DNA of 10,467 bases, taken from SZUA-521 sp041738285. Its GTDB lineage: Bacteria > Pseudomonadota > Gammaproteobacteria > Pseudomonadales > Azotimanducaceae. Of this stretch, positions 1 to 6,272 are shown piece by piece. Position 1 is the stretch's first letter; every line of letters starts with the position of its first letter. The position numbers were made by a program, and so were the translations under genes. Location of the stretch: positions 1 to 10,467 of the forward strand of contig JBGSQB010000192.1 of assembly GCA_041738285.1 (NCBI GenBank). The letters are read 5' to 3'. The notes beneath the pieces are model-generated. The model was given only the letters and a program-made list of their open reading frames with translations, did not search any database and had not been told where the DNA came from.

Positions 1-1
1 C

Positions 2-2263
2 GCGAGCGCCCTTGGCGCTGCCGCTTCGGTGTTGCCGAGCACGGCCACCTCCAGCAACCCGAACGCGGTGACCGCGACGGCGGCATCGTCAGCGGGTGCG
101 GGCGTCCACTCCGTCGAAGTCACGTCACTGGCACGCGCGCACACCATCGCGAGCGTGCGCTTCACTGACATCACATCGGTGATCGGCACCGGCACGCTCG
201 ACTTCCGCTTCGGCGCCACCACTTTCGGTACGGGCGGCGAATACGAGACGTTCACGCCCAATGCGGCGCGCCCAAGCGCGAGCGTTGCTATCAACGACAC
301 CAACAACACGGTCACCGGCGTTCGCGATGCGATCAACAGCGCCAACATTGGGGTCCGGGCGACCATCGTCAACGATGGCGACGGTTATCGCCTGGTCATG
401 ACTTCCGTCCAGACTGGGGCGAACAACGGTATCGAACTCACGGCGACCGAGGGCACGACCGCAGGTCTTTCCGCGCTTTCGTTCAATGCAACGGCGAGCA
501 CACCCGGCACCCACATGAGTCAGACCGTGGTTGCGGAGAACGCTTCCGCCATCATCGACGGTATCAGCATCACCCGGGATACCAATCGGGTCTCGGGCGT
601 GATCGATGGTGTGACCTTCGACTTACTGTCCACCAATGCCGGCGCGCCAGCCATTGTCAGTATCGCGCTCGACGAAAGCGGTATGGGCGATAAGCTGCAG
701 GCCTTCGTCGACGCCTTCAACGACGTCAAAGCGCTCACCGCCGAGCTCACGGCCTTTGACTCCGAGGAGAAAAGCGGGTCGCTCCTGACCGGTGACGCCG
801 CCCTGCGGGGCCTGGCCAGCCAACTGCGGCGCATCATGGGCAGCGCTGTGTCGGGCCTCGGCAGCGACGCCGTGAGATCGCTCGTCGATCTTGGCATCAC
901 CACCGATCAGAACAATCAGTACTACCTGTCGTTCGCCCGCGGCACGCTCACGACGGCGCTGAGTCGTGATGCCAACGCCGTTGCAGGGCTGTTGTCCACT
1001 CGCATGTCGGCTTCGGACAGCCTGGTCGAGTTCGTCGGCTTCGGTAACAAGACCGAGCCCGGCGACTACGCTGTGCAGGTGACGCAGGTCGCAACACGCG
1101 GTCAACTGCTCGCAGCTTCCCTGCCGCCCGAGCGCTTCAGCAATATCGTGGTCGATGCGGACAACGACGAGATGACGCTATCGGTCAATGGGATTGCTTC
1201 CTCGACGATCAGCCTGACGCAAGGTACCTACGCAACCGGCGCGGAGATGGCCGCGCACATGGAAGCGCGTATCAACGCCGATGCAGTATTGGCAGCAGCC
1301 GGTGCGTTGGTGACCGTTGCCTTCAATGAACCCGATGGCCGCTACGAGATCACCTCGCGGCAATATGGATCGAGTTCCATCGTGGCGATCCAGTCGGTCG
1401 AGTCGATGGCAGCGTTTGACCTCGGTCTCGATGTCGCCGATGGCGAGACGGGCCGTGGGGTCGACGTCGAAGGTCGCGTCAACGGCATGTTGGCAACCGG
1501 ACGTGGCCAGTTCCTGTCGGTACCCAGTGGGCCTCAACCTGCTGCTGCCGGATTCTTCTCTGGTGCGGCGACGGCCGCGTTTCATACGCCGCCGCTGGTA
1601 CTCGACGCCAACAACTCCACGTTCACCATCGCCGTCAATGGCATCACCTCCAACGTCGTTAGTCTGACACAAGGCAACTACGCCAGTGGCTCGGCACTGG
1701 CGGCGGAAATGGAGTCGCAGATCAACAGCGATGCGCTGCTCAGCGCGGGCGCAGCGACGGTGCGTGTGACGTTCGACGATACGCGCAGCCGGTTCGTGAT
1801 CACGTCGGACCGTCTCGGCAGCGACTCGGGCGTGTCGTTCACCGACGTGCCTGCGGGTACGGCGACCGCGCTCGGTGTCTCCGTTGGCGCTGGGACTGCC
1901 GGACGAAACGCAACTCGAGTGGGTGATCCAGCCGGCGGCATTCAGTTGAAGATCCTCGGCGGTGTGGCAGGAGAGCGAGGATCCGTCTCGCTCGTGCGTG
2001 GCGTCATGAATCGTATCGATCGCTACCTGACGGACGCGCTCTCGTTCACGGGTACGTTTCGAGGCAAGACGGATAGCCTGGAAGCTCAGATCGAGAAACT
2101 CGACCAGGAGCGGGTCAGTTTCAACACGCGCATGACCGCGCTGGAAGCGCGACTCCGTACTCAGTTCGCAGCCGCGGACGCTCTCATCTCGCAACTCAAC
2201 AGCACTTCGCAATATCTCGACCAACAGCTGTCGGCGTTGCCGATGTTGAATCGAAATCAATAG
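2..2263 (+). CDS. fliD: FliD flagellar filament cap protein (HAP2), 5'-truncated by window edge, unusually long
   Basis: FliD forms the cap at the filament tip, outside the cell, and helps exported flagellin fold into place. The reading frame is open to the left edge, so the true start lies upstream. The GTG at 29 is internal, because the codons before it already continue the conserved FliD N-terminal region, followed by TATSSNPNAVTATA and a VEVTSLARAH motif. A flagellin-IN-like segment follows at about nt 290-450. The C-terminal helical D0 region is clear near nt 2060-2250 (ISQLNSTSQYLDQQLSALP). At least 753 codons are present, against roughly 450-480 residues in common FliDs. Much of the excess is a duplicated segment: nt 1148-1357 and 1598-1807 encode two 70-residue copies that align without gaps and share about half their residues. 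The stop is TAG at 2261. The family assignment is firm; the effect of the extra domain is unknown. Confidence 0.95.
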   Translation, partial: ASALGAAASVLPSTATSSNPNAVTATAASSAGAGVHSVEVTSLARAHTIASVRFTDITSVIGTGTLDFRFGATTFGTGGEYETFTPNAARPSASVAINDTNNTVTGVRDAINSANIGVRATIVNDGDGYRLVMTSVQTGANNGIELTATEGTTAGLSALSFNATASTPGTHMSQTVVAENASAIIDGISITRDTNRVSGVIDGVTFDLLSTNAGAPAIVSIALDESGMGDKLQAFVDAFNDVKALTAELTAFDSEEKSGSLLTGDAALRGLASQLRRIMGSAVSGLGSDAVRSLVDLGITTDQNNQYYLSFARGTLTTALSRDANAVAGLLSTRMSASDSLVEFVGFGNKTEPGDYAVQVTQVATRGQLLAASLPPERFSNIVVDADNDEMTLSVNGIASSTISLTQGTYATGAEMAAHMEARINADAVLAAAGALVTVAFNEPDGRYEITSRQYGSSSIVAIQSVESMAAFDLGLDVADGETGRGVDVEGRVNGMLATGRGQFLSVPSGPQPAAAGFFSGAATAAFHTPPLVLDANNSTFTIAVNGITSNVVSLTQGNYASGSALAAEMESQINSDALLSAGAATVRVTFDDTRSRFVITSDRLGSDSGVSFTDVPAGTATALGVSVGAGTAGRNATRVGDPAGGIQLKILGGVAGERGSVSLVRGVMNRIDRYLTDALSFTGTFRGKTDSLEAQIEKLDQERVSFNTRMTALEARLRTQFAAADALISQLNSTSQYLDQQLSALPMLNRNQ
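1148..1357 (+). repeat. Copy 1 of internal FliD duplication
   Basis: This codes for a 70-residue unit beginning VVDADNDEMTLSVNGI, with SLTQGTYATG in the middle and ending YEITS. It aligns without gaps to the segment exactly 450 nt downstream, with about 36 of 70 residues identical. Weaker similarity continues for some 40 further residues, including a TGRG/TAGR turn. The nucleotide sequences have diverged, so the duplication is old and has been kept as protein. Confidence 0.85.
1598..1807 (+). repeat. Copy 2 of internal FliD duplication
   Basis: This is the second 70-residue unit (VLDANNSTFTIAVNGI, SLTQGNYASG, ending FVITS), 450 nt downstream of the first. It lies between the ATGRGQ-type segment and the final GIQLKILGG segment, which I recall as nearly adjacent in ordinary FliDs. 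This copy therefore looks like the added one, probably an extra exposed domain of the D2/D3 type. Confidence 0.85.
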
Positions 2264-2274
2264 TCAATGCGCGC

Positions 2275-2301
2275 TAAAGAACTGAATTGGACGGCCGTAA
2301 C
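2275..2301 (+). promoter_or_regulatory. Candidate sigma-28 (FliA) promoter upstream of fliS
   Basis: TAAA at 2275-2278, a 15-nt spacer and GCCGTAAC at 2294-2301 resemble the flagellar sigma-28 consensus TAAA-N15-GCCGATAA. The -35 core and spacing match exactly; the -10 matches GCCG plus one further base. Transcription would begin near 2308, leaving a leader of about 25 nt before the fliS GTG at 2335. A late-class promoter suits a flagellin chaperone. Read from sequence only; fliS may also be transcribed from upstream of fliD. Confidence 0.42.
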
Positions 2302-2334
2302 AGTGATCATCATCGAACGAAACAGGTGCAACAC

Positions 2335-2751
2335 GTGAATCAGGGTGCAAAGGCTTACCGTCGCGTCAACATCGCAAGCAGTGTCGATTCCGCGTCACCC
2401 CATCAACTCATCAAGATGATGTTCGACGGCGCTCTGGCCCGGTTGAAGCGCGCGCGGGGATGCATCACTCACAACGATATTCCCGGCCGCAGCGAAGCAC
2501 TCGACGGGGCCCTGTCCATCATCGGCGCCTTGCAGGGATGTCTGGATCATGCGCAGGGCGGTCAGCTGTCGGCTCATCTGGATTCACTCTACGACTACAT
2601 GCAGCGCCGGCTGTTCAAGGCGATCGTCGACAACGACGTCGAGCCGGTCGACGAAGTGACGGATCTGATCGTCACGCTCAAGCAGGCCTGGGACGCGATC
2701 GATGCAACAGCGCTCGCGCCCGCAATGCGTCAGCCGGTGCCGCAGCTTTGA
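2335..2751 (+). CDS. fliS: FliS flagellin export chaperone
   Basis: FliS binds the disordered C-terminus of flagellin in the cytoplasm, prevents premature polymerisation and helps deliver flagellin to the export gate. The 138-residue product shows the family signature near residues 20-40 (SASPHQLIKMMFDGAL, followed by a helix rich in Arg and Ala) and the central YDYMQRRL helix. GTG at 2335 is chosen because AGGTG at 2324-2328 sits 6 nt upstream and the length is then close to the usual 125-135 residues. GTG at 2326 and TTG at 2287 are also in frame but lack a good ribosome site, and TTG 2287 lies inside the candidate sigma-28 promoter. The gene follows fliD by 71 nt and its TGA overlaps the TTG start of the next gene, so the two are probably translationally coupled. 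Confidence 0.92.
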   Translation: MNQGAKAYRRVNIASSVDSASPHQLIKMMFDGALARLKRARGCITHNDIPGRSEALDGALSIIGALQGCLDHAQGGQLSAHLDSLYDYMQRRLFKAIVDNDVEPVDEVTDLIVTLKQAWDAIDATALAPAMRQPVPQL

Positions 2752-3032
2752 GCGGGCCTGTAGCAGTCATCCAAGCGCGGCTGATTCACGCTGTGCGCAG
2801 TGGCGAACTGGAGAGCCTCATCAGGGTCGATGCGGACGTGCGCGCCGTGGTGGCTCAAGCAATCAGTCATGACTCGGATGCGGCCGCCGCGACGCTCGAG
2901 GCGCTTCGCACTGTCTACGCCAATCTGATTCATGCATTGACGGCGGAGCGGGCCCGCGTTGGCGCACAGTTGAGTGCGTTGTCCAATGGCCGCCGCGCAG
3001 TCGATGCCTATCAGGCGCGTCATCAGGGTTGA
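2748..3032 (+). CDS. Small FliT-like flagellar chaperone (putative)
   Basis: This 94-residue, mostly helical protein without membrane segments is encoded directly after fliS. TTG at 2748 is chosen because it overlaps the fliS stop (TTGA), which suggests coupled translation; no convincing separate ribosome site is visible. The next in-frame candidate, GTG at 2793, would leave only about 79 residues. Position, size and the closing pattern (helix with ERARVGAQLSALSNGRRAVDAY) resemble FliT-type proteins, which chaperone FliD and can regulate transcription. FliT sequences are poorly conserved and the identification rests largely on context. The corresponding slot in P. aeruginosa holds fliS-prime/fleP-type small genes, an alternative reading. 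Its last 10 nt overlap the end of the convergent sulfotransferase gene. Confidence 0.6.
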   Translation: MSGPVAVIQARLIHAVRSGELESLIRVDADVRAVVAQAISHDSDAAAATLEALRTVYANLIHALTAERARVGAQLSALSNGRRAVDAYQARHQG

Positions 3033-3745
3033 AGCACATCTCTGCGTTCGCCGACGCTGCGGAATCCATAGTCAAACAGCTCGATCTCGCGGGCGCACGC
3101 AGCATCGACGATTGCGCGCTCGGGACCTTCTAGCAATTCCGAGTAGTGGCGCTTCTCTTCACGATGTCCACCTTTGGCGCGTGGTAGATCGAGCCGCTCT
3201 GGCAGCCCGAGTAGATTGCGAACGTCTTCCAGATCCTCGGTCAGACGCTCGAATCGAATGACGCGGTCCATGGCCAGCGTGCCGTCGACGGCATAGATGT
3301 CGAAGTTCGACAGGGAGCGGCTCCCGACCTCCCGCAGAAACGTCAGCAGTGGCGGGCGCGGGTCGAGATCGCGGGTTCGCCAGTAGTAGAGCGAGATTGC
3401 CTTGTCCCAGGGGTCGCGCTCGACGCAGAACTTGAAGTAGCCGTTCCAAACCTCATCGCCCACTGCGGTGCGCACGCGGGTGGCGTTCATGTGATTGCGA
3501 AATCGCGCTCGCCGCCCTCGGGTGGCGAGTCGCACCCACTCGTTGGGTGTGTAGTCGGGGTAGGGCAGTAGATCGTTCTGAGGGCCTCGGTAGCCGCGCT
3601 GCGCACGCAGCGCTTCATCGTCTGGCGAGATGCGGGTAATGATGTCCTCGTCCCCGCAGAACTTCGACAGTGCGATCTCGATGCTCGTTCCCGCCGTCTT
3701 GCGGGTCTTGATGAAGATGAATCTGTGGCGGTGGCTGACGATCAT
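3023..3745 (-). CDS. Sulfotransferase family protein (PAPS-dependent, Sulfotransfer_2-like)
   Basis: The 240-residue product is predicted to move a sulfuryl group from PAPS to an acceptor, probably a carbohydrate. What is visible: a 5'-phosphosulfate-binding loop at residues 9-24 (FIFIKTRKTAGTSIEI, with K13, R15, K16 and T20-S21), a conserved-looking His at 85 (FRNHMNAT) and a 3'-phosphate-binding motif at 107-122 (R110, P112, S118 in CVERDPWDKAISLYYW). No signal peptide or membrane segment is apparent, so it is probably cytoplasmic. ATG at 3745 is the first possible start, because an in-frame TAA lies just upstream; the ribosome site is weak. It is the only minus-strand gene in the window. 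It converges on the fliT-like gene with a 10-nt overlap and diverges from fleQ across 164 nt. The acceptor cannot be read from sequence; a glycan on flagellin or the cell surface is a guess from location alone. Confidence 0.85.
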   Translation of the reverse strand: MIVSHRHRFIFIKTRKTAGTSIEIALSKFCGDEDIITRISPDDEALRAQRGYRGPQNDLLPYPDYTPNEWVRLATRGRRARFRNHMNATRVRTAVGDEVWNGYFKFCVERDPWDKAISLYYWRTRDLDPRPPLLTFLREVGSRSLSNFDIYAVDGTLAMDRVIRFERLTEDLEDVRNLLGLPERLDLPRAKGGHREEKRHYSELLEGPERAIVDAACAREIELFDYGFRSVGERRDVLQP

Positions 3746-3833
3746 GGCGGCGGATTATGGCAGAAAGCCGTGGCAGCGGGCTCTCATCAGACGAGTTCGA
3801 GGCGGTTTTCTGCCGCGCCGGCTTTTGCGTGCC

Positions 3834-3847
3834 GTCATTAATTTGAC
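3834..3847. promoter_or_regulatory. Candidate FleQ box (autoregulatory operator)
   Basis: GTCATTAATTTGAC is a 14-bp dyad with perfect GTCA/TGAC arms around an AT core, in an otherwise GC-rich gap. It differs at one position from the P. aeruginosa FleQ-binding consensus as I recall it (GTCANTAAATTGAC). It overlaps the -35 element of the proposed fleQ promoter, so bound FleQ could block RNA polymerase. It also lies about 90 nt upstream of the divergent sulfotransferase start. Confidence 0.6.
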
Positions 3848-3870
3848 CGGCGCCGGATCCGTACTTTACT
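3843..3870 (+). promoter_or_regulatory. Candidate sigma-70 promoter of fleQ
   Basis: TTGACC at 3843-3848 (5 of 6 to TTGACA) and TTTACT at 3865-3870 (4 of 6 to TATAAT) are separated by 16 nt. Transcription would start near 3877, about 33 nt before the fleQ ATG. Master flagellar regulators of this type are usually transcribed by sigma-70, which fits. The -35 lies inside the probable FleQ box, and the spacer carries a 10-bp palindrome. Confidence 0.45.
3847..3856. repeat. Perfect 10-bp palindrome in the fleQ promoter spacer
   Basis: CCGGCGCCGG is a perfect palindrome immediately downstream of the FleQ-box-like dyad, between the proposed -35 and -10. It could bind a regulator, but GC-rich palindromes of this size also arise by chance in such DNA. 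Confidence 0.4.
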
Positions 3871-3909
3871 TCGGTAGACCAGAACCTAACGACGTCTGCC
3901 GGGAGTTCC

Positions 3910-5268
3910 ATGACTGCAAGTGCAATTCGGGTGCTGATCGAAGACCCATCGACGCGTGCTCGTGTGATCGAGGCGCTGAGCTTCGTCGGCGAGACCGCGG
4001 CGTCAGCCAACCGCGAAGGTGAGTTCGAATCGGATACTGTCATCTTCACCGACGGTTCGGTTCGCACGCCTGCGGAGGCACCGACTGTCCTGGTTGTGGG
4101 GCCGAACGGGCGGGCGTCAAAGCACGATGGTGCGGTTGCGACGCTCACGCTGCCGCTCAAGCTCAATGACGTATTGGCCGCGCTTCACGCCGCTGCCCGC
4201 CTGAGAGGTCAGCGCGACTTCGACTGGCCCGTCCATGACCGCGCGGTGCTGCGGTTCGAACGCCTGGTCGGTGACAGTGAGCCGATGCATCGGCTGCGTG
4301 AAACGATGGGTAAGGTCGCGAGCAAGGATGTCACGATCCTGCTCACCGGTGAATCGGGGACGGGCAAGGAAGTCGTGGCGCGCGCGCTGCACGAAGCGTC
4401 CCATCGCGCCGACGGTCCATTCGTACCGGTCAACTGCGGTGCCATCCCGACCGAGTTGCTGGAAAGCGAGCTATTCGGTCACGAGAAGGGCGCCTTCACC
4501 GGAGCCGTTTCGGCCAAACCCGGCCGCTTCGAACTCGCCGATGGCGGCACGCTCCTGCTCGATGAGGTCGGTGAGCTACCGATGGCGATGCAGGTCAAGC
4601 TGCTACGGGTGCTGCAGGAACGCTCCTTCGAGCGGGTCGGCGGCAGTGCCACGTTGCGCTGCAATGCGCGCGTCATTGCTGCGACCCACCGGGATCTGGA
4701 GGCGATGATCGAGACCGGCGAATTCAGGGAAGACCTGTACTACCGGCTCAACGTATTCCCCATTCATGTACCACCGCTGCGGGATCGGCGCGAGGACATC
4801 CCAGCCCTCGTAACGGCCTTGTGCGCAGACATCCAGGCACGTCAGGGCGATGCGTTGCGGCTCGACGCGTCCGCGTTGTCGGCACTTAAGGCGCATACCT
4901 GGCCCGGTAACGTTCGCGAACTCGCCAACGTACTGGAACGACTCGCCATCGCTGCAGCCGGATCTGTGATTGGCGCATCCGACCTACCAGCCAAACTAGG
5001 ACGCAGCGAGCCCGCTGCCGTGCGCAGCGCGGATCAGGCGATTGACGAGAGCACCGGGCTTATTGATCCGGATGCGATGCCACTGCTGCCGGTCAACGGT
5101 CTGGACCTGAAGGATTACCTGGCCCGCCTCGAAAAGAGCCTCATAAGACAAGCGCTCGACGATACCAATGCCGTTGTCGCTCGAGCTGCCGACCGTCTAC
5201 ACATCCGTCGCACCACGCTGGTCGAAAAGATGCGCAAGTACGGTCTCAGCCGCAGCGAGTCGCTCTGA
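3910..5268 (+). CDS. fleQ: FleQ flagellar master regulator (sigma-54 enhancer-binding protein)
   Basis: FleQ is the AAA+ activator at the top of the polar flagellar cascade; with sigma-54 RNA polymerase it turns on early flagellar genes. In order: a short degenerate receiver-like FleQ domain (residues 1-100), linker, AAA+ core with Walker A GESGTGKE (147-154), sigma-54 loop GAFTGA (194-199), Walker B ending D218-E219, the FREDLYYRLNVFP arginine-finger region and the WPGNVRELANVLERL sensor-II helix, then the FleQ-specific LPVNGLDLKDYLARLE linker and a Fis-type HTH at the C-terminus. The last segment (VARAADRLHIRRTTLVEKMR) is almost that of Pseudomonas FleQ, so orthology is firm. The 452 residues are fewer than P. 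aeruginosa FleQ (about 490), mainly in the N-terminal domain. At the c-di-GMP site, E117, A159, A303 and D307 replace R144, N186, E330 and R334; R158 is kept. The ribosome site GGGAG lies at 3901-3905. The TGA overlaps the fleS ATG by one base. Confidence 0.95.
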   Translation: MTASAIRVLIEDPSTRARVIEALSFVGETAASANREGEFESDTVIFTDGSVRTPAEAPTVLVVGPNGRASKHDGAVATLTLPLKLNDVLAALHAAARLRGQRDFDWPVHDRAVLRFERLVGDSEPMHRLRETMGKVASKDVTILLTGESGTGKEVVARALHEASHRADGPFVPVNCGAIPTELLESELFGHEKGAFTGAVSAKPGRFELADGGTLLLDEVGELPMAMQVKLLRVLQERSFERVGGSATLRCNARVIAATHRDLEAMIETGEFREDLYYRLNVFPIHVPPLRDRREDIPALVTALCADIQARQGDALRLDASALSALKAHTWPGNVRELANVLERLAIAAAGSVIGASDLPAKLGRSEPAAVRSADQAIDESTGLIDPDAMPLLPVNGLDLKDYLARLEKSLIRQALDDTNAVVARAADRLHIRRTTLVEKMRKYGLSRSESL

Positions 5269-6272
5269 TGGCCCAGGTGACGGCCAAGCACAGCCGCGCC
5301 CGCCACGCTCTCGATCTTCCAGAGATCGAAGTCGAGGCCCTGCGCCGATGCTATGCAAACGAACGGAGGGAGCGCGGTCGCTTTGCCGGGCTCCTTGATG
5401 GATTGATGCGGTCGGTTTCCACACCTGTTCTGATACTCGACGCCGATCGAATCGTAGTGCAGGCCAATGACGCAGCGCGCGACTGCTACGGCGACGACGC
5501 CGTCGGCGGCTGCTGGCAGAGCCATCCTCACGCTCGCGAACAGCGCGTCGGCGAGGAGACGATTGTGGTGGTTGACCATGCGGCGGGGCGCAATGAGCGA
5601 TTGCAGATGCTCGGTGCTTCCCAGGCCGCGCTTGCGCACCAGATTCGTTCGCCATTGACCGTCGCCGGATTGTCGGTCGAACAAGTCATGGCGAGCGTCG
5701 AAGGCGCGGGTGCGCACGCAAATCTCGCCCGTGTACAGCGCAGCCTGACGGCGATCGAGCGGCACATCAGCAACGCGCTGGTGTTCGTCAGGGGTGAATT
5801 GTCGGAACGGACGGTGTTCTCACTCGAACAGTTGGCGAGCGCCTTGCAGGAGGCGTGGCAGCCACTCCTCGGGGACGAACTCTCCTGGTGGAACGGCGAA
5901 TTTGCACCACATCGGCAGGTGTGCGGGGATCGGGCGGCGTTGGTGAGTGCCATGACCAACGTGGTGGAAAACGCGCTGTCCGTTGGCCGCACAGGTACCC
6001 ACGTGTCCGTCGCCCTCACGGTCGATGGTGGCATCGCCCGACTCAGTGTCACCGACGATGGTCCGGGCATGACCAGCCAGATGTGTGCGACTGCGCGCGA
6101 GCCGTTCGTCTCTGGCCGCAGCGGTGGCACCGGACTCGGGCTTGCGATTGCCGATGCGGTGGTGCGCGCTCATGGGGGCGAACTCCACATCGAATCAAGA
6201 CTGGGCAGCGGCACCTGCGTCACTGCATTGCTGCCGCTGCTCACCAGACCTGCGGAAGGGGCGTTGGAATGA
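5268..6272 (+). CDS. fleS: FleS sensor histidine kinase
   Basis: FleS is the soluble kinase that in Pseudomonas phosphorylates FleR to start mid-class flagellar gene expression. The 334-residue product has no membrane segment. A shortened PAS-like sensor region covers about residues 40-105 (TPVLILDADRIVVQANDAA). The kinase core is complete: H-box ALAHQIRSPL with phospho-acceptor H124, N-box NVVENAL (231-237), G1 box DDGPGM starting at 263, an EPF segment, and G2 box GTGLGL (287-292). P. aeruginosa FleS is about 400 residues, so the N-terminus and PAS domain are trimmed here. The ATG at 5268 overlaps the fleQ stop (TGATG) and the fleS TGA overlaps the fleR ATG (ATGA), so all three are probably made from one message. 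The oddity is its partner: the FleR encoded next door has no receiver domain to accept the phosphate. Confidence 0.92.
   Translation: MAQVTAKHSRARHALDLPEIEVEALRRCYANERRERGRFAGLLDGLMRSVSTPVLILDADRIVVQANDAARDCYGDDAVGGCWQSHPHAREQRVGEETIVVVDHAAGRNERLQMLGASQAALAHQIRSPLTVAGLSVEQVMASVEGAGAHANLARVQRSLTAIERHISNALVFVRGELSERTVFSLEQLASALQEAWQPLLGDELSWWNGEFAPHRQVCGDRAALVSAMTNVVENALSVGRTGTHVSVALTVDGGIARLSVTDDGPGMTSQMCATAREPFVSGRSGGTGLGLAIADAVVRAHGGELHIESRLGSGTCVTALLPLLTRPAEGALE

Noticed and set aside
29..31. GTG as the start of fliD
   Set aside because: The frame is open to the window edge and the codons before it continue the conserved FliD N-terminal region; the gene is cut by the window.
1178..2260. 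Long minus-strand open frame opposite fliD
   Set aside because: Composition is that of a GC-rich antisense shadow, with no recognisable domain or ribosome site, opposite a clearly real gene.
2287..2334. TTG at 2287 or GTG at 2326 as the fliS start
   Set aside because: Neither has a good ribosome site, the extra residues are not FliS-like, and TTG 2287 falls inside the candidate sigma-28 promoter; GTG 2335 has AGGTG at good spacing.
2460..2747. Upstream extension of the fliT-like frame through fliS
   Set aside because: The extra residues are Arg-rich shadow of fliS in another frame; the TTG overlapping the fliS stop is the sensible start.
3018..3045. Terminator between the convergent fliT-like and sulfotransferase genes
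   Set aside because: The genes overlap by 10 nt and I find no GC stem followed by a T-run on either strand.
3754..3759. Minus-strand CATAAT as -10 of the sulfotransferase promoter
   Set aside because: No acceptable -35 at 16-18 nt and almost no leader would remain before the ATG.
5219..5233. Sigma-54-like TGG...TGC spacing in the 3' end of fleQ as a fleSR promoter
   Set aside because: Only about 6 of 10 bases fit and it lies in the highly conserved HTH codons, so chance is likely.
5855..6268. Upstream extension of fleR that might have held the receiver domain
   Set aside because: The translated segment is Arg/Trp/Cys-rich with no receiver motifs (no acidic pair, no phospho-Asp context, no Lys of a receiver); it is the out-of-frame shadow of fleS.
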